Below, one piece after another: positions 25,642 through 35,323 of a stretch of DNA of 64,000 nt (its first letter is position 1; each line of letters opens with the position of its first letter). The notes under the pieces were generated by a model. That model ran no database searches, was not told the origin of the DNA, and was given only the letters and a program-made list of their open reading frames with translations. The position numbers were made by a program, and so were the translations under genes. The stretch is from the NCBI RefSeq assembly GCF_030177895.1, contig NZ_CP123448.1, positions 1,984,001 through 2,048,000 on the forward strand, in the 5' to 3' direction. This DNA comes from Kingella negevensis (GTDB lineage: Bacteria; Pseudomonadota; Gammaproteobacteria; Burkholderiales; Neisseriaceae).

Positions 25642-27330
25642 TTATTTAATTTCCTTGCAAACTCCCACGCCACCATTTTCCGCAAACGGTTTATTCATCA
25701 CATAACGCGGATAATCCGCATAATTTTTCAATAAACTGCGCGGTAAAGAATCGTTGGCAATGCTGATATTCATCGAATCCAGCAGCGTTGGCACAATCGC
25801 CGTGTGGTTCATTTTGCGGTGCTGATTTTGGTGCAACATCGCAATTTTCTCAGGAAACTGCTGCTGATAAACATCCGAATACCACGCCAACGCCGACACC
25901 TGAAAATCATACACCGTCATATTGCCGTGAATGGTTTTCGTGCATTCGCCATCTTGCAAATCCTCGCCGTGGTCAGACGCATACAACAAGAAAGTGGGTG
26001 TTTGTGTTTGCCGTTTCAGTGTTTCAATCACTTCATTCAGCACAAAATCCGTATATAAAATGCTGTTGTCATACGCATTGATAAACTGATTTTTATACTG
26101 TGCTTGTGAAATCAAATCAGGCATGTCCGCATTAGACAGCTCTTTTGTATCAGGCGTAAAACGGCGAAATTCATCGGGATAGCGGTGCGTATAATTCACA
26201 TGGCTGCCCAATAAATGCAAAATAATCAGCTTCTTATTTTCAGGCTGCGTGAGAATTTTGTTCAAATGCGGCAACAAAACCCCGTCCACACTACCAGGGT
26301 TGGTGTAATCCGCATAATTCGCAAAAATTTGCTCGTCTGCTTCCTTGATGTAAACTGAAGTGCTGGTGTCGTGCGTACCGTATTTTTGCTGATTGGACAA
26401 CCAATAGGTTTTATAACCTACTTCTTTAAATGCGCTAATCACAGATTTTTCTGCAAAATCAATGCTTTCTACCAAGTTTTCAGGCTTGCGTGTAATCATC
26501 ATCGGCACAGAAAGCCGAGTGTTGTTGGCAATGGATAACATATTGTTTAAATTAACTAAATTGCTTTGTTTGCTCAGCAAAGGATTGGTTTCACGCGCAT
26601 AACCGTTTAATTGCCAATTTGCTGCACGGCTGCTTTCGCCAATCACTAAAACCACCGTAGATTTGTCTAAACCAGCTTGCGCGTGTGCCTGAAAACTAAA
26701 TTGCTGGGTTTTGCTTACCAAGTTCGCCAGCGTTTCTTGCTCACGATAAGTGTCGCGCAACGCAATCATCAAGCCCAACGGATAACTGGCTTTGATTTGC
26801 TCGCTCATCGCATTTTTCGCCACGGTTTCCTTTTTGATGTGTGACCACAATGATTCATCGGGATTGAATGCGCGATACGGGTCAAAAACCACGCTCGTCA
26901 AAAAAATCATCACAAAATAAATTGCACCAGTTGCCAATGCAAAAAAGCGGCTTTTGTGTTGCCAAACCCAACGGGATTGATACGTTTTCACGCATAAATA
27001 AGTACAAAACCCCAACCAAGTGGCGGCTAATCCCAAAATTAACCAAGAAATATTGCCAACAAAGGCTTTTGCTTCTTGATAATGTGTTTCCAGCACAATA
27101 GCCAAGATTTGTTCAGTTAAAAACGTTTCATAACGCACGATATAGACCCAATAAACAGGAATCAGCAGCAAAAAAGGCGCGAACAACACCCAGTGTTTTT
27201 GTTTTTTGAACAACGCCGCCAAAAACACCACGATTAAGCCATTGAACAAAACCGTGCTGGGATTGTGGTCTAAACAAAAAAGCAGCAGGGCAGGGGACAA
27301 TAATAAAAGAGGAAATAAAACCGCAATCAT
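25642..27330 (-). CDS. Phosphoethanolamine transferase family protein
   Basis: An inner-membrane enzyme with a periplasmic alkaline-phosphatase-like domain that moves phosphoethanolamine to lipid A, LPS core or another acceptor; 562 residues. Five hydrophobic helices occupy residues 1-165. Metal-site motifs VLVIGESSRAANWQLNGYAR (Glu) and YASDHGEDL (Asp-His) are intact; NNTRLSVPMM holds the probable nucleophile Thr. Which acceptor it uses (EptA, EptC/CptA or another type) is not clear, so I give no symbol. Its start follows the rsgA stop at once, so the two are probably co-transcribed. Confidence 0.88.
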   Translation of the reverse strand: MIAVLFPLLLLSPALLLFCLDHNPSTVLFNGLIVVFLAALFKKQKHWVLFAPFLLLIPVYWVYIVRYETFLTEQILAIVLETHYQEAKAFVGNISWLILGLAATWLGFCTYLCVKTYQSRWVWQHKSRFFALATGAIYFVMIFLTSVVFDPYRAFNPDESLWSHIKKETVAKNAMSEQIKASYPLGLMIALRDTYREQETLANLVSKTQQFSFQAHAQAGLDKSTVVLVIGESSRAANWQLNGYARETNPLLSKQSNLVNLNNMLSIANNTRLSVPMMITRKPENLVESIDFAEKSVISAFKEVGYKTYWLSNQQKYGTHDTSTSVYIKEADEQIFANYADYTNPGSVDGVLLPHLNKILTQPENKKLIILHLLGSHVNYTHRYPDEFRRFTPDTKELSNADMPDLISQAQYKNQFINAYDNSILYTDFVLNEVIETLKRQTQTPTFLLYASDHGEDLQDGECTKTIHGNMTVYDFQVSALAWYSDVYQQQFPEKIAMLHQNQHRKMNHTAIVPTLLDSMNISIANDSLPRSLLKNYADYPRYVMNKPFAENGGVGVCKEIK

Positions 27331-27332
27331 AG

Positions 27333-28202
27333 TTATCTTGATAATTCATCAGTAATTTTCTGCAACAATTCAACACGTTCCTTGCGAATCTCACCCCGTT
27401 CCGCCGCTGCTTTCACCGCACAATTCGGCTCAGCGCGATGCGTACAATTATGAAAACGACACGCGCCAATCAAATGCCGCAAATCAGGAAAATACTTCAA
27501 CAAATCCGCCGTGTTCAAATGATGCAAACCAAACTCCTGCAACCCAGGGCTATCAATTAATTTTGTTTCATCATCTAAATCATAAAGTTGCGCGTGTGTC
27601 GTTGTGTGTTTGCCCGAATCCAACGCCGCCGAAATCTCATTTGTCCGTGCCCGCTCTTCGCCCAACAGCGCGTTGGTCAAAGTCGATTTCCCCATGCCAC
27701 TTTGCCCCAACAAAATATTCGTTTCGCCGTGTAACAAATTTTTCAGGCAGCCCACATCATTCAGTGCAGACAATTCAATCAATTTATAACCCAATGTTTC
27801 ATAAAATGAAAATTTCTCACGCCACGCCGCCGTTTCGGGCAAATCCGCCTTATTCAACACAATCACTGCGCGAATACCCGCCGCTTCCGCCGCAATCAGC
27901 GCACGTTGCAACAATGCCTCACTCGGGCTAGGCACAGCCGCCACCACCACCAAAAGCTGCGACACATTCGCTGCAATCAATTTCGATTTCCACGCGTCCT
28001 GCCGATACAGCAAACTGTGGCGTTCCAACGCCTGTTCAATCACGGCTTGTTCATCGTTAATCACTTGAATTTTCACGAAATCGCCACACGCATAATCCGT
28101 GCGTTTACTGCGCGTGCTGGCTTCATAAGTTTTGTGTTGCTCGGTGCGAACGATGTAACGGCGACCGTAGCTGGTAATAATTTGAGCGGTTTGTTGCGAC
28201 AT
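27333..28202 (-). CDS. rsgA: Ribosome small-subunit GTPase RsgA
   Basis: A circularly permuted GTPase that assists 30S maturation; 289 residues. An OB domain (about 1-65) is followed by G4 VIVLNKADLP, G1 GQSGMGKSTLTNALLGEER and G3 LIDSPGLQEFG in the permuted order, and a C-terminal zinc knuckle CRFHNCTHRAEPNC. The phosphoethanolamine transferase gene follows without a gap. Confidence 0.95.
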   Translation of the reverse strand: MSQQTAQIITSYGRRYIVRTEQHKTYEASTRSKRTDYACGDFVKIQVINDEQAVIEQALERHSLLYRQDAWKSKLIAANVSQLLVVVAAVPSPSEALLQRALIAAEAAGIRAVIVLNKADLPETAAWREKFSFYETLGYKLIELSALNDVGCLKNLLHGETNILLGQSGMGKSTLTNALLGEERARTNEISAALDSGKHTTTHAQLYDLDDETKLIDSPGLQEFGLHHLNTADLLKYFPDLRHLIGACRFHNCTHRAEPNCAVKAAAERGEIRKERVELLQKITDELSR

Positions 28203-28219
28203 AAATAATTCTTAATAAA

Positions 28220-28241
28220 GTAGGGTGCGTCCCGCACACCA
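28220..28241. repeat. Single REP-like hairpin, GTAGGGTGCG type
   Basis: GTAGGGTGCGTCCCGCACAC, CA: one hairpin of the GTAGGGTG family, upstream of rsgA. Confidence 0.55.
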
Positions 28242-28259
28242 TTTTTTTTGAATGAAATC

Positions 28260-28285
28260 AATCTTTCAGGCAGCCTGAAAGATTG
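28260..28285 (-). terminator. DUS palindrome between dinB and rsgA
   Basis: CAATCTTTCAGGCAGCCTGA continues to AAGATTG: a perfect stem of about 12 bp after the dinB end. Confidence 0.5.
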
Positions 28286-28320
28286 TCGTGCGATGCGATT
28301 GTTTAAACGCAGCCTGAAAA

Positions 28321-29373
28321 TCACAATTCCAGCCCCAACTGCAAATCTTCAGGCTGCAAGTGACTGATTCCCAAGCCAATCAACCGATATTCACGATCGG
28401 ACGGCATACGCGCCGCCAACTGTTGCGCTGCCAAAATCAACGCCGATTCATCAGACATCGCCGAAGAATACGTTTGCGAACGCGTTAAAGTATGAAAATC
28501 TGCCGTTTTCAATTTCAGCGTAACCGTTTGACCTTCCACTGATTTTTGACGAATCTGTTGCGCCAAATCACGCGCCAAATCAGGCACATGACGAACAAGC
28601 TGATTCAACGGTAAATCTTCAGGCAGCGTGATTTCTGTGGAAATTTGCACGCGCTCACGTTCCGCTTGCACAGGATGATTGTCAATCCCATGCGCCAAAT
28701 CGTGTAAGCGATAACCCCATTTGCCAAACAAGCTAACCAGTTGTTGCGTTGGAACTTTTTGTAAATCGCCAGCCGTGTTCCAGCCTTGCGCGTGTAGTTT
28801 CGCCAATGTCTTTTTGCCCACGCCCGAAATTTTCCCGAGCGGCAAATCCTGCAAAAACGCCGCCACTTTTTGCGGTGGCAGCACAAATTGCCCATTCGGT
28901 TTGCGCCAATCAGACGCGATTTTAGCGAGAAATTTATTTGGCGCGATGCCAGCCGATGCAGTTAATGACGTTTGGCGCAAAATTTCCGCACGAATTTGTG
29001 TGGCGATATCCTGTGCAAATTCCATATTCTGCTTATTAACGGTTACATCTAAATAGGCTTCGTCCAACGAAAGCGGTTCGATTAAATCCGTATGCTGCCT
29101 GAAAATCGCGTGAATCTGCTGCGACACTTCGCGATACAGCGCAAATTGTGGCGGAATAAAAATCGCCTGTGGACACAATCGTTTAGCGGCAGAAACCGCC
29201 ATTGCCGAGCGCAAACCAAATTTTCGCGCTTCGTAAGACGCGGCGCAAATCACAGAACGCGCCCCGTCCCACGCCACAACTACAGGCTTGCCACGCAAAT
29301 GTGGCTGTTCGCGCAACTCCACCGAAGCGTAAAATGCGTCCATGTCTATGTGTATGATTTTACGGGTAATCAT
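28321..29373 (-). CDS. dinB: DNA polymerase IV
   Basis: A Y-family translesion polymerase of 350 residues. Catalytic residues are in IIHIDMDAFYASVELREQPH (Asp) and PLSLDEAYLDVT (Asp-Glu). The helix-hairpin-helix thumb (ISGVGKKTLAKLHAQG) and the little-finger domain follow. The last residues (LGISHLQPEDLQLGLEL) resemble a beta-clamp-binding tail. It shares a transcript with the DUF3465-type gene just upstream (gap 19 bp). Confidence 0.95.
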   Translation of the reverse strand: MITRKIIHIDMDAFYASVELREQPHLRGKPVVVAWDGARSVICAASYEARKFGLRSAMAVSAAKRLCPQAIFIPPQFALYREVSQQIHAIFRQHTDLIEPLSLDEAYLDVTVNKQNMEFAQDIATQIRAEILRQTSLTASAGIAPNKFLAKIASDWRKPNGQFVLPPQKVAAFLQDLPLGKISGVGKKTLAKLHAQGWNTAGDLQKVPTQQLVSLFGKWGYRLHDLAHGIDNHPVQAERERVQISTEITLPEDLPLNQLVRHVPDLARDLAQQIRQKSVEGQTVTLKLKTADFHTLTRSQTYSSAMSDESALILAAQQLAARMPSDREYRLIGLGISHLQPEDLQLGLEL

Positions 29374-29392
29374 GTTTTCAGACTGCCTGAAA

Positions 29393-29878
29393 TTATTGAT
29401 ACAACTGTCCGTTGTGTTTTAACCAACCGTCTGCGTGGCGTTTGCTTGGGTCGTGGTGTGTCCAATGAATCACGCCGCCTTGCTCTGTCCATTCGTATTC
29501 GCCGAAAAATTCCAGCGTGTCGCCTTTTTTCAGGCTGCGAATTTTGGGTGCAAGGTCGATGTTGTGTGCGAATAACAGCGTTTGTCCGCTGCTGAGTTTG
29601 ATGATGAAACGCTGGTGTTTTGTGCCTTTTGTGTCATCAGGCAGCGTTTTGCTAACCGTGCCAACGCCTTGAATTTGAATATTACTTTGCTGGTTTTCAA
29701 AGGCTTGTTGCAGGACTTTTTCAAAATCGTTGCTGGTTGGCGTTTTTTTGTTGGCAACTTGCGCCTGAGTTTGCGCTTGTGCGGTGCGCGTGGCGGTTGG
29801 TTGTGTTAGTGTGGTTGGGCGCAACTTTTGCCAACCCATCGCCGCGATAACCAACAATAAAGGAATGATTTTTTTCAT
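29393..29878 (-). CDS. DUF3465-type secreted protein
   Basis: 161 residues from MKKIIPLLLVIAAMGWQKLR, a signal peptide or membrane anchor. A T/A/Q-rich linker follows, then a domain with HQRFIIKLSSGQTLLFAHNI, LKKGDTLEFFGEYEW and VIHWTHHDPSKRHADGWLKH, the pattern of DUF3465. The conserved HxDP-like histidines suggest a small OB-like or nuclease-related fold; the role is unknown. Directly upstream of dinB. Confidence 0.75.
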   Translation of the reverse strand: MKKIIPLLLVIAAMGWQKLRPTTLTQPTATRTAQAQTQAQVANKKTPTSNDFEKVLQQAFENQQSNIQIQGVGTVSKTLPDDTKGTKHQRFIIKLSSGQTLLFAHNIDLAPKIRSLKKGDTLEFFGEYEWTEQGGVIHWTHHDPSKRHADGWLKHNGQLYQ

Positions 29879-29931
29879 GTGTGTTGACAATTCGTCAAAA
29901 AAGATTTCAATTATAAACAGAATAGGGCGTT

Positions 29932-30345
29932 TCAGGCAGCCTGAAAAATGCTAATCCACAAAACGCCATAGCGAAAAAATTTCCCTGCTGCCAAAGCCAA
30001 CACGCACCGCCACACCGATAAGCGCAAAAATCCTGCCGCAATCGGCAGCGCATCGCCCAGCACAGGCAACCACGCCAACACCAATCCCCACGCGCCCCAT
30101 TTCTGCAAACGCGCCAACACATCGGGCGATAATTTCGCCGTGTATTTTTCAGGCAAACATCGCCCCATTGCATACGAAACCAAACTCCCCAACGTATTGC
30201 ACACACCAGCCACCAAAAACGCTGCCCATGCCCAATCAGGGAACTTCATCACAAATGCCACAAAAGCCACTTCCGAAGTCCCCACCCAAATCGTCGCCGA
30301 AGTAAACGCCGATACTGCCAACGCCCACAAACTCCATTCAATCAT
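29932..30345 (-). CDS. YqaA-family membrane protein
   Basis: 137 residues from MIEWSLWALAVSAFTSATIW; the ATG at 30345 follows TGGAGATTTTA. Related to the DedA/SNARE-associated group, with helices around FLVAGVCNTLGSLVSYAMGR and VLAWLPVLGDALPIAAGFLR, the conserved core of the family. The last codons FQAA and the TGA stop are all provided by a DUS (TTTCAGGCAGCCTGA). Role unknown, probably lipid- or envelope-related. Confidence 0.82.
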   Translation of the reverse strand: MIEWSLWALAVSAFTSATIWVGTSEVAFVAFVMKFPDWAWAAFLVAGVCNTLGSLVSYAMGRCLPEKYTAKLSPDVLARLQKWGAWGLVLAWLPVLGDALPIAAGFLRLSVWRCVLALAAGKFFRYGVLWISIFQAA

Positions 30346-30474
30346 TAAAATCTCCACAAAACGCAGCCTGAAAAAACGGTTTTCCTATTTTTCAGGCTGC
30401 AAACCAAGTTTTTCCAAAAATGCAGCCTGAAACCATTATAATTTCACGCAATTCAAAAACAAATTCACATTCTC

Positions 30475-30530
30475 GTAGGGTGTGCCGTGCGCACCAAAAA
30501 CTTGAAAACGGTGCGCACAGCACACCTTAC
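30475..30530. repeat. REP-like palindrome pair, GTAGGGTGTG type
   Basis: GTAGGGTGTGCCGTGCGCAC then the inverted GTGCGCACAGCACACCTTAC. It lies in the divergent region before recG. Confidence 0.7.
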
Positions 30531-30555
30531 GGTTGAAAATCAATTAGAAACCAAA

Positions 30556-32601
30556 ATGCAGCCTGAAACCCGAAAACTCCTAAAAATCACCGATATCACC
30601 GCCAAAAAACTAGAAAAGCTCAATCTCCACACCCCATGGGATTTAGCCCTTCACCTCCCCCTGCGCTACGAAGACGAAACCCAAATCACACCCATCGCCA
30701 GCGCACCCATTGCCACGCCCGTGCAAGTGCAAGGCACCGTCATCTATCAAGAAGTGCAATTCAAGCCACGCAAGCAACTCATCGCCCGAATCCAAGACGA
30801 CACAGGCGCAGTGCTGAACCTACGCTTTATCCACTTCTACCCCACCCACCAAAAACAACTCGCCGAAGGACAAACCGTCCGCGCACTCGGCGAAATCAAA
30901 CACGGCTATTATGGCGACGAAATGATACACCCCAAAATCAAGTCGCCTGAAAAAAATGAGCTAGCCCAATCACTTACCCCCGTTTACCCCACTACCAACG
31001 GACTCAACCAACCCACATTACGCAAAATCATCAACACCGTATTAGAAAACATCGACCTAACCGAAGTCCTCCCTCAAAGCGTGTTAGACAAACGCAATCT
31101 GCCCAAATTCGCCAAAAGCCTGCGCCTGCTGCACAACCCACAGCCGCATTTCCATATCAACGAAATCAGCAACGGCGCACACCCAGCATGGCAACGGCTC
31201 AAATTTGACGAACTGCTCGCCCAACAGCTTTCCATGCGGCTCGCTCGTCAAAAACGCCAGTCAAACAACGCCAAACCGTTAATTGGCGATGAAAGTCTGT
31301 CGCGCCAACTGATTGAAAAATTGCCCTTTTCACTCACCGCCGCCCAAGCGCGCGTGTTAGACGAAATCCGCACTGATATGGCAAAACCACACCCCATGCA
31401 CCGCCTGCTTCAAGGCGACGTAGGCAGCGGCAAAACCATCGTCGCCGCCTTGTCCGTGCTGACCGCGCTGGAAAGCAGCGGCAATTTTCAGGCTGCCGTG
31501 ATGGCACCCACCGAAATTCTTGCCGAGCAACATTATCTTAAATTTAAACAATGGTTTGAACCACTCGGTATCAGCGTGGCATGGCTTTCAGGCAGCCTGA
31601 AAAAGAAAGAAAAAGACCAAGTCAAAGCCGCGCTGGCGGACGGACGCATTCGCGTAGCCGTTGGCACACACGCCCTGTTTCAAAACGATGTGGTGTTTCA
31701 CAATTTGGGTTTAGTGATTGTGGACGAACAGCACCGTTTTGGCGTGGCGCAGCGTTTGGCGTTGAAAAACAAAGGCGAAGACGTGCATCAGCTGATGATG
31801 TCCGCCACGCCCATTCCGCGCACCTTGGCGATGAGTTTTTTTGCTGATTTGGACGTATCTTCCATTGACGAGTTGCCGCCGAATCGCACACCGATTAAAA
31901 CCAAATTAGTCAATCAGTTGCGCCGCGCAGAAGTGGAAGGTTTTGTGCTGAACACTTGCCAAAAAGGACAGCAAGCGTATTGGGTTTGCCCGTTGATTGA
32001 AGAGAGCGAAGTGCTGCAACTGCAAACGGCGACCGACACGTTAGTGGAATTGCAAGCCGCGTTGCCACAGCTCAAAATTGGCTTGGTTCACGGGCGCATG
32101 AAGCCTGCGGAAAAAGCGGCGGTAATGGCAGAATTTGTTTCAGGCAGCCTGAATGTGCTGGTTGCGACTACTGTGATTGAAGTGGGCGTGGATGTGCCAA
32201 ACGCCAGTTTAATGGTGATTGAACACGCAGAACGCATGGGCTTGGCGCAGTTGCACCAATTGCGTGGGCGCGTGGGGCGTGGTGCGGCGGCGAGTACTTG
32301 CGTGTTGCTGTTTGCTGAACCGCTTGGGCAAATCGGTAAAGCACGGTTGAAAGTGATTTACGAGCATACGGACGGCTTTGAAATTGCGCGACAGGATTTG
32401 GAAATTCGTGGACCAGGCGAATTTTTGGGTGCGCGACAAAGCGGCGCGGCGATGTTGCGCTTTGCGAATTTGGAGCAGGATATGGCTTTGCTGGAATATG
32501 CGCGTGAAGTTGCGCCGTTGTTGATTGCGCATCAGCCTGAAAGTGTGGCGAGACATTTGGAACGGTGGTTGAGCAGTCGGGAAGGGTTTATGGCAGCTTG
32601 A
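30556..32601 (+). CDS. recG: ATP-dependent DNA helicase RecG
   Basis: A branch-migrating helicase that regresses stalled forks and processes Holliday junctions; 681 residues. A wedge/OB domain (about 50-150) precedes the helicase core: Walker A GDVGSGKTIVAALSVL, DEQH-type Walker B VIVDEQHRFG, motif VI QLRGRVGRG. The chosen ATG at 30556 is part of a DUS (ATGCAGCCTGAAA), so DUS encodes the first residues MQPE; the upstream extension is REP repeat. Confidence 0.95.
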   Translation: MQPETRKLLKITDITAKKLEKLNLHTPWDLALHLPLRYEDETQITPIASAPIATPVQVQGTVIYQEVQFKPRKQLIARIQDDTGAVLNLRFIHFYPTHQKQLAEGQTVRALGEIKHGYYGDEMIHPKIKSPEKNELAQSLTPVYPTTNGLNQPTLRKIINTVLENIDLTEVLPQSVLDKRNLPKFAKSLRLLHNPQPHFHINEISNGAHPAWQRLKFDELLAQQLSMRLARQKRQSNNAKPLIGDESLSRQLIEKLPFSLTAAQARVLDEIRTDMAKPHPMHRLLQGDVGSGKTIVAALSVLTALESSGNFQAAVMAPTEILAEQHYLKFKQWFEPLGISVAWLSGSLKKKEKDQVKAALADGRIRVAVGTHALFQNDVVFHNLGLVIVDEQHRFGVAQRLALKNKGEDVHQLMMSATPIPRTLAMSFFADLDVSSIDELPPNRTPIKTKLVNQLRRAEVEGFVLNTCQKGQQAYWVCPLIEESEVLQLQTATDTLVELQAALPQLKIGLVHGRMKPAEKAAVMAEFVSGSLNVLVATTVIEVGVDVPNASLMVIEHAERMGLAQLHQLRGRVGRGAAASTCVLLFAEPLGQIGKARLKVIYEHTDGFEIARQDLEIRGPGEFLGARQSGAAMLRFANLEQDMALLEYAREVAPLLIAHQPESVARHLERWLSSREGFMAA

Positions 32602-32607
32602 TGTTTT

Positions 32608-33048
32608 TCAGGCTGCGTTCTGCAAAATCATATCAATGTGTGGGATATTGTCTTCCAAATACACTTCAGAAGTTGGCACAAAACCTAAGCTGCCGTAAAA
32701 ATTTTGCAAATGTGCTTGTGCTTGCACCATGATGTTTTCATGCGGATATTCGCGTTTTGCCAATGTCAATGCGCGTAACATCAGGGCTTTGGCTTTGCCG
32801 CCGTTGCGGTGTTTTTGTGCCACTAACACGCGCCCGATATGTGCGCCGTCTTGGGCGTGATACACGCGGCAATAGCTAATCAGTTCATCGTTTTCTGTGT
32901 TGAAAATATGCCATGCGGTTAAATCTGTGTCGTCCACTTCGGGATAAGGGCAGGTTTGTTCCACCACAAACACGGCGATGCGTTCGCGGTAGATTTGGTG
33001 AATTTGGGTTGGGGTGAGTTCGGTGAAGCGTTTTTCTGTCCAGTTCAT
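32608..33048 (-). CDS. ElaA-family GNAT acetyltransferase
   Basis: 146 residues. The acetyl-CoA-binding part is IGRVLVAQKHRNGGKAKALM and the C-terminal strand-helix is AQAHLQNFYGSLGFVPTSE. The front end, RERIAVFVVEQTCPYPEVDD and TDLTAWHIF, is that of the ElaA group. Substrate unknown. The final residues NAA and the stop TGA come from a DUS. Confidence 0.85.
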   Translation of the reverse strand: MNWTEKRFTELTPTQIHQIYRERIAVFVVEQTCPYPEVDDTDLTAWHIFNTENDELISYCRVYHAQDGAHIGRVLVAQKHRNGGKAKALMLRALTLAKREYPHENIMVQAQAHLQNFYGSLGFVPTSEVYLEDNIPHIDMILQNAA

Positions 33049-33070
33049 AATTTATCTTTCAAATGTAGAA

Positions 33071-33104
33071 AATGCAGCCTGAAAACTAATTTTCAGGCTG
33101 CATT
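33071..33104 (-). terminator. Inverted DUS pair downstream of glnA
   Basis: AATGCAGCCTGAAAA and TTTTCAGGCTGCATT form a 15-bp stem 7 bp after the glnA stop. Confidence 0.75.
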
Positions 33105-33110
33105 TGTGTT

Positions 33111-34529
33111 TTACAGCGAGTAATACATTTCAAATTCTAATGGGTGCGGTGCCATTTGCATGCGGCGCACATCTTCGGATTTGAATGCAATGTAGCTGTC
33201 AATCCAGTCTTGGCTGAACACGCCGCCGCGCAATAAAAATTCGTGGTCTGCTTGCAATGCGTTCAGGGCTTCGTCTAAAGACGCGCAAACGGTTGGCACT
33301 TGTGCATCTTCTTCTGGTGGCAAGTCATACAGGTTTTTGGTGGCTGGGTCGCCTGGGTGGATTTTGTTTTGAATGCCGTCCAAACCCGCCATCAGCAACG
33401 CGGCAAAAGCCAAATATGGGTTGGCGGTTGGGTCTGGGAAACGGGCTTCAATGCGCACGGCTTTGGGGCTATGAACGGCTGGAATGCGGATAGACGCTGA
33501 GCGGTTTTTCGCTGAGTAAGCCAGTTTAACAGGTGCTTCAAAATGTGGCACAAGGCGTTTGTATGAGTTGGTGGACGGGTTGGTAATCGCGTTTAGGGCT
33601 TTGGCGTGTTTGATGATGCCGCCGATGTAATACAACGCCATGTCGCTCAAACCTGCGTAGCCGTCGCCTGAAAATAGGTTTTTGCCGTCTTTCCAAATGG
33701 ATTGGTGAACGTGCATGCCGCTGCCGTTGTCGCCCATTAAAGGCTTAGGCATGAATGTGGCGGTTTTGCCAAAGTTGTGTGCCACGTTCCAAATCACGTA
33801 TTTCATGTCTTGCGTCCAGTCGGCGCGTTGCACTAAGGTGCTGAATTTGGTGCCCAATTCCATTTGCGAACCTGTGCCGACTTCGCCGTGGTGTACTTCA
33901 GTTGGAATGCCGATTTCTTCCAACACGTTCACCATGGCTGAACGCAAATCTTGTCCTGCGTCCACTGGCGCAACGGGTGCGTAACCGCCTTTCACGGTTG
34001 AGCGGTGTCCTGTGTTTTGACCGTCATAATGTTTGCCGCTAGACCATGCGCCTGTTTCAGATGTGATTTCAAAACGGGCGGTGTGCATGTGCGTTTCAAA
34101 TGCCACGCCGTCAAATACGAAAAATTCTGGTTCGGGCCCGAAGAATGCGGTATCGCCAATGCCTGTGGATTTTAAATAGGCTTCGGCGCGGCGTGCGATG
34201 GAACGTGGGTCGCGGTCGTAGCCTTTGCCGTCTGCAGGGTCAATCACATCACATGTTAAAACAAGGGTTACATCGTCATAGAATGGGTCGATGAACGCAG
34301 TTTTTGGGTCAGGGCGCAACTGCATGTCTGAAGCCTGAATGCCTTTCCAGCCGCCCATTGATGAACCATCAAATGCTTGACCGTTTTCAAACCATTCTTC
34401 TGGGTCTTCCAACACGATTCGTGCGGGAATGGTGAAGTGGTGTTGTTTGCCTTTGGTGTCGGTGAAACGTAAATCAACGAAGCGAACTTCGTTGTCTTCA
34501 ATCATTTTTACAACTTCTTTAATAGACAT
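33111..34529 (-). CDS. glnA: Glutamine synthetase, type I
   Basis: It assimilates ammonia by joining it to glutamate; 472 residues, dodecameric GSI-beta type. Beta-Grasp start [20 protein letters not shown], catalytic segments [14 protein letters not shown] and [15 protein letters not shown]. The adenylylation Tyr is in NLYDLPPEE. The ATG follows AGGAGC. rpoN is encoded 13 kb away, but I see no convincing -24/-12 element upstream. Confidence 0.97.
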   Translation of the reverse strand: MSIKEVVKMIEDNEVRFVDLRFTDTKGKQHHFTIPARIVLEDPEEWFENGQAFDGSSMGGWKGIQASDMQLRPDPKTAFIDPFYDDVTLVLTCDVIDPADGKGYDRDPRSIARRAEAYLKSTGIGDTAFFGPEPEFFVFDGVAFETHMHTARFEITSETGAWSSGKHYDGQNTGHRSTVKGGYAPVAPVDAGQDLRSAMVNVLEEIGIPTEVHHGEVGTGSQMELGTKFSTLVQRADWTQDMKYVIWNVAHNFGKTATFMPKPLMGDNGSGMHVHQSIWKDGKNLFSGDGYAGLSDMALYYIGGIIKHAKALNAITNPSTNSYKRLVPHFEAPVKLAYSAKNRSASIRIPAVHSPKAVRIEARFPDPTANPYLAFAALLMAGLDGIQNKIHPGDPATKNLYDLPPEEDAQVPTVCASLDEALNALQADHEFLLRGGVFSQDWIDSYIAFKSEDVRRMQMAPHPLEFEMYYSL

Positions 34530-35323
34530 GTTTTAGCTCCTGTTGTGGGCTGTGGAAAAAACAATTTTGCCACAAGTGTTAGTTTTGAGTAAAGAATTGT
34601 TAATGTAAATTTTCAGGCTGCATTTTTAATTATTTACAAACAAAGCTGCTGGCTTTATCCACATTGCCGCGAACATAAGTCGCCACTTTTGGATACGCGC
34701 ACAATGGCTGCGTTTTATTTGGGAACGCTTTGCCTTGTGCCAACATCGCTTCAGGTGCTTTACCCTTGTCGTGCCATTGTTCCAACGCAGTCAATGGGTC
34801 AAAATCGTCCAACGCTGCGCCGCCACCACAGTGGGTCATGCCTGGCACATTAAACAAGCGAACTGCATCACGCGCCCCTTTTGTGTCGTTCAACAATTGT
34901 TTGTACCAGTCGCGCAAATCCACGGCTGAAAACACTGGGTCTGACACGCCTTCAAACACAATCATTTTGCCACCACGCGCTTTGAATGTGGACAAATCTG
35001 TGCTGTCTGAATTGTTCAAACCGCCGATTTGCTCGGTTTTCGCCACGTCTGTGTCAAAATTGAAATCAAATGTGCTGAAGTTGGGCTGATACGGGGTCAT
35101 GAAGTAGCTTGGCAAACTCGCTGCACCCAATGTGATGTTTCGCGCATTCGGTTTCGCGGTTTGCGAATTGCCCAATTTCCATGCGCGCCAGCCTTCGGTA
35201 TTCAAGCCTGCGTCATAAAACCAACCACTATAAATTTGGTCGCCACGCGAATTTTTTGCGCCACCAAAAATTTGGTTCAGCAATTTCACTTTGTCCGCGC
35301 CGATTTGGTCTTGTACCATTTTA

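Noticed and set aside
34530-34630. Sigma-54 promoter for glnA
   Set aside because: TGTGGCAAAATTG on the minus strand has a GG but not the -12 GC at the proper 10-bp step.
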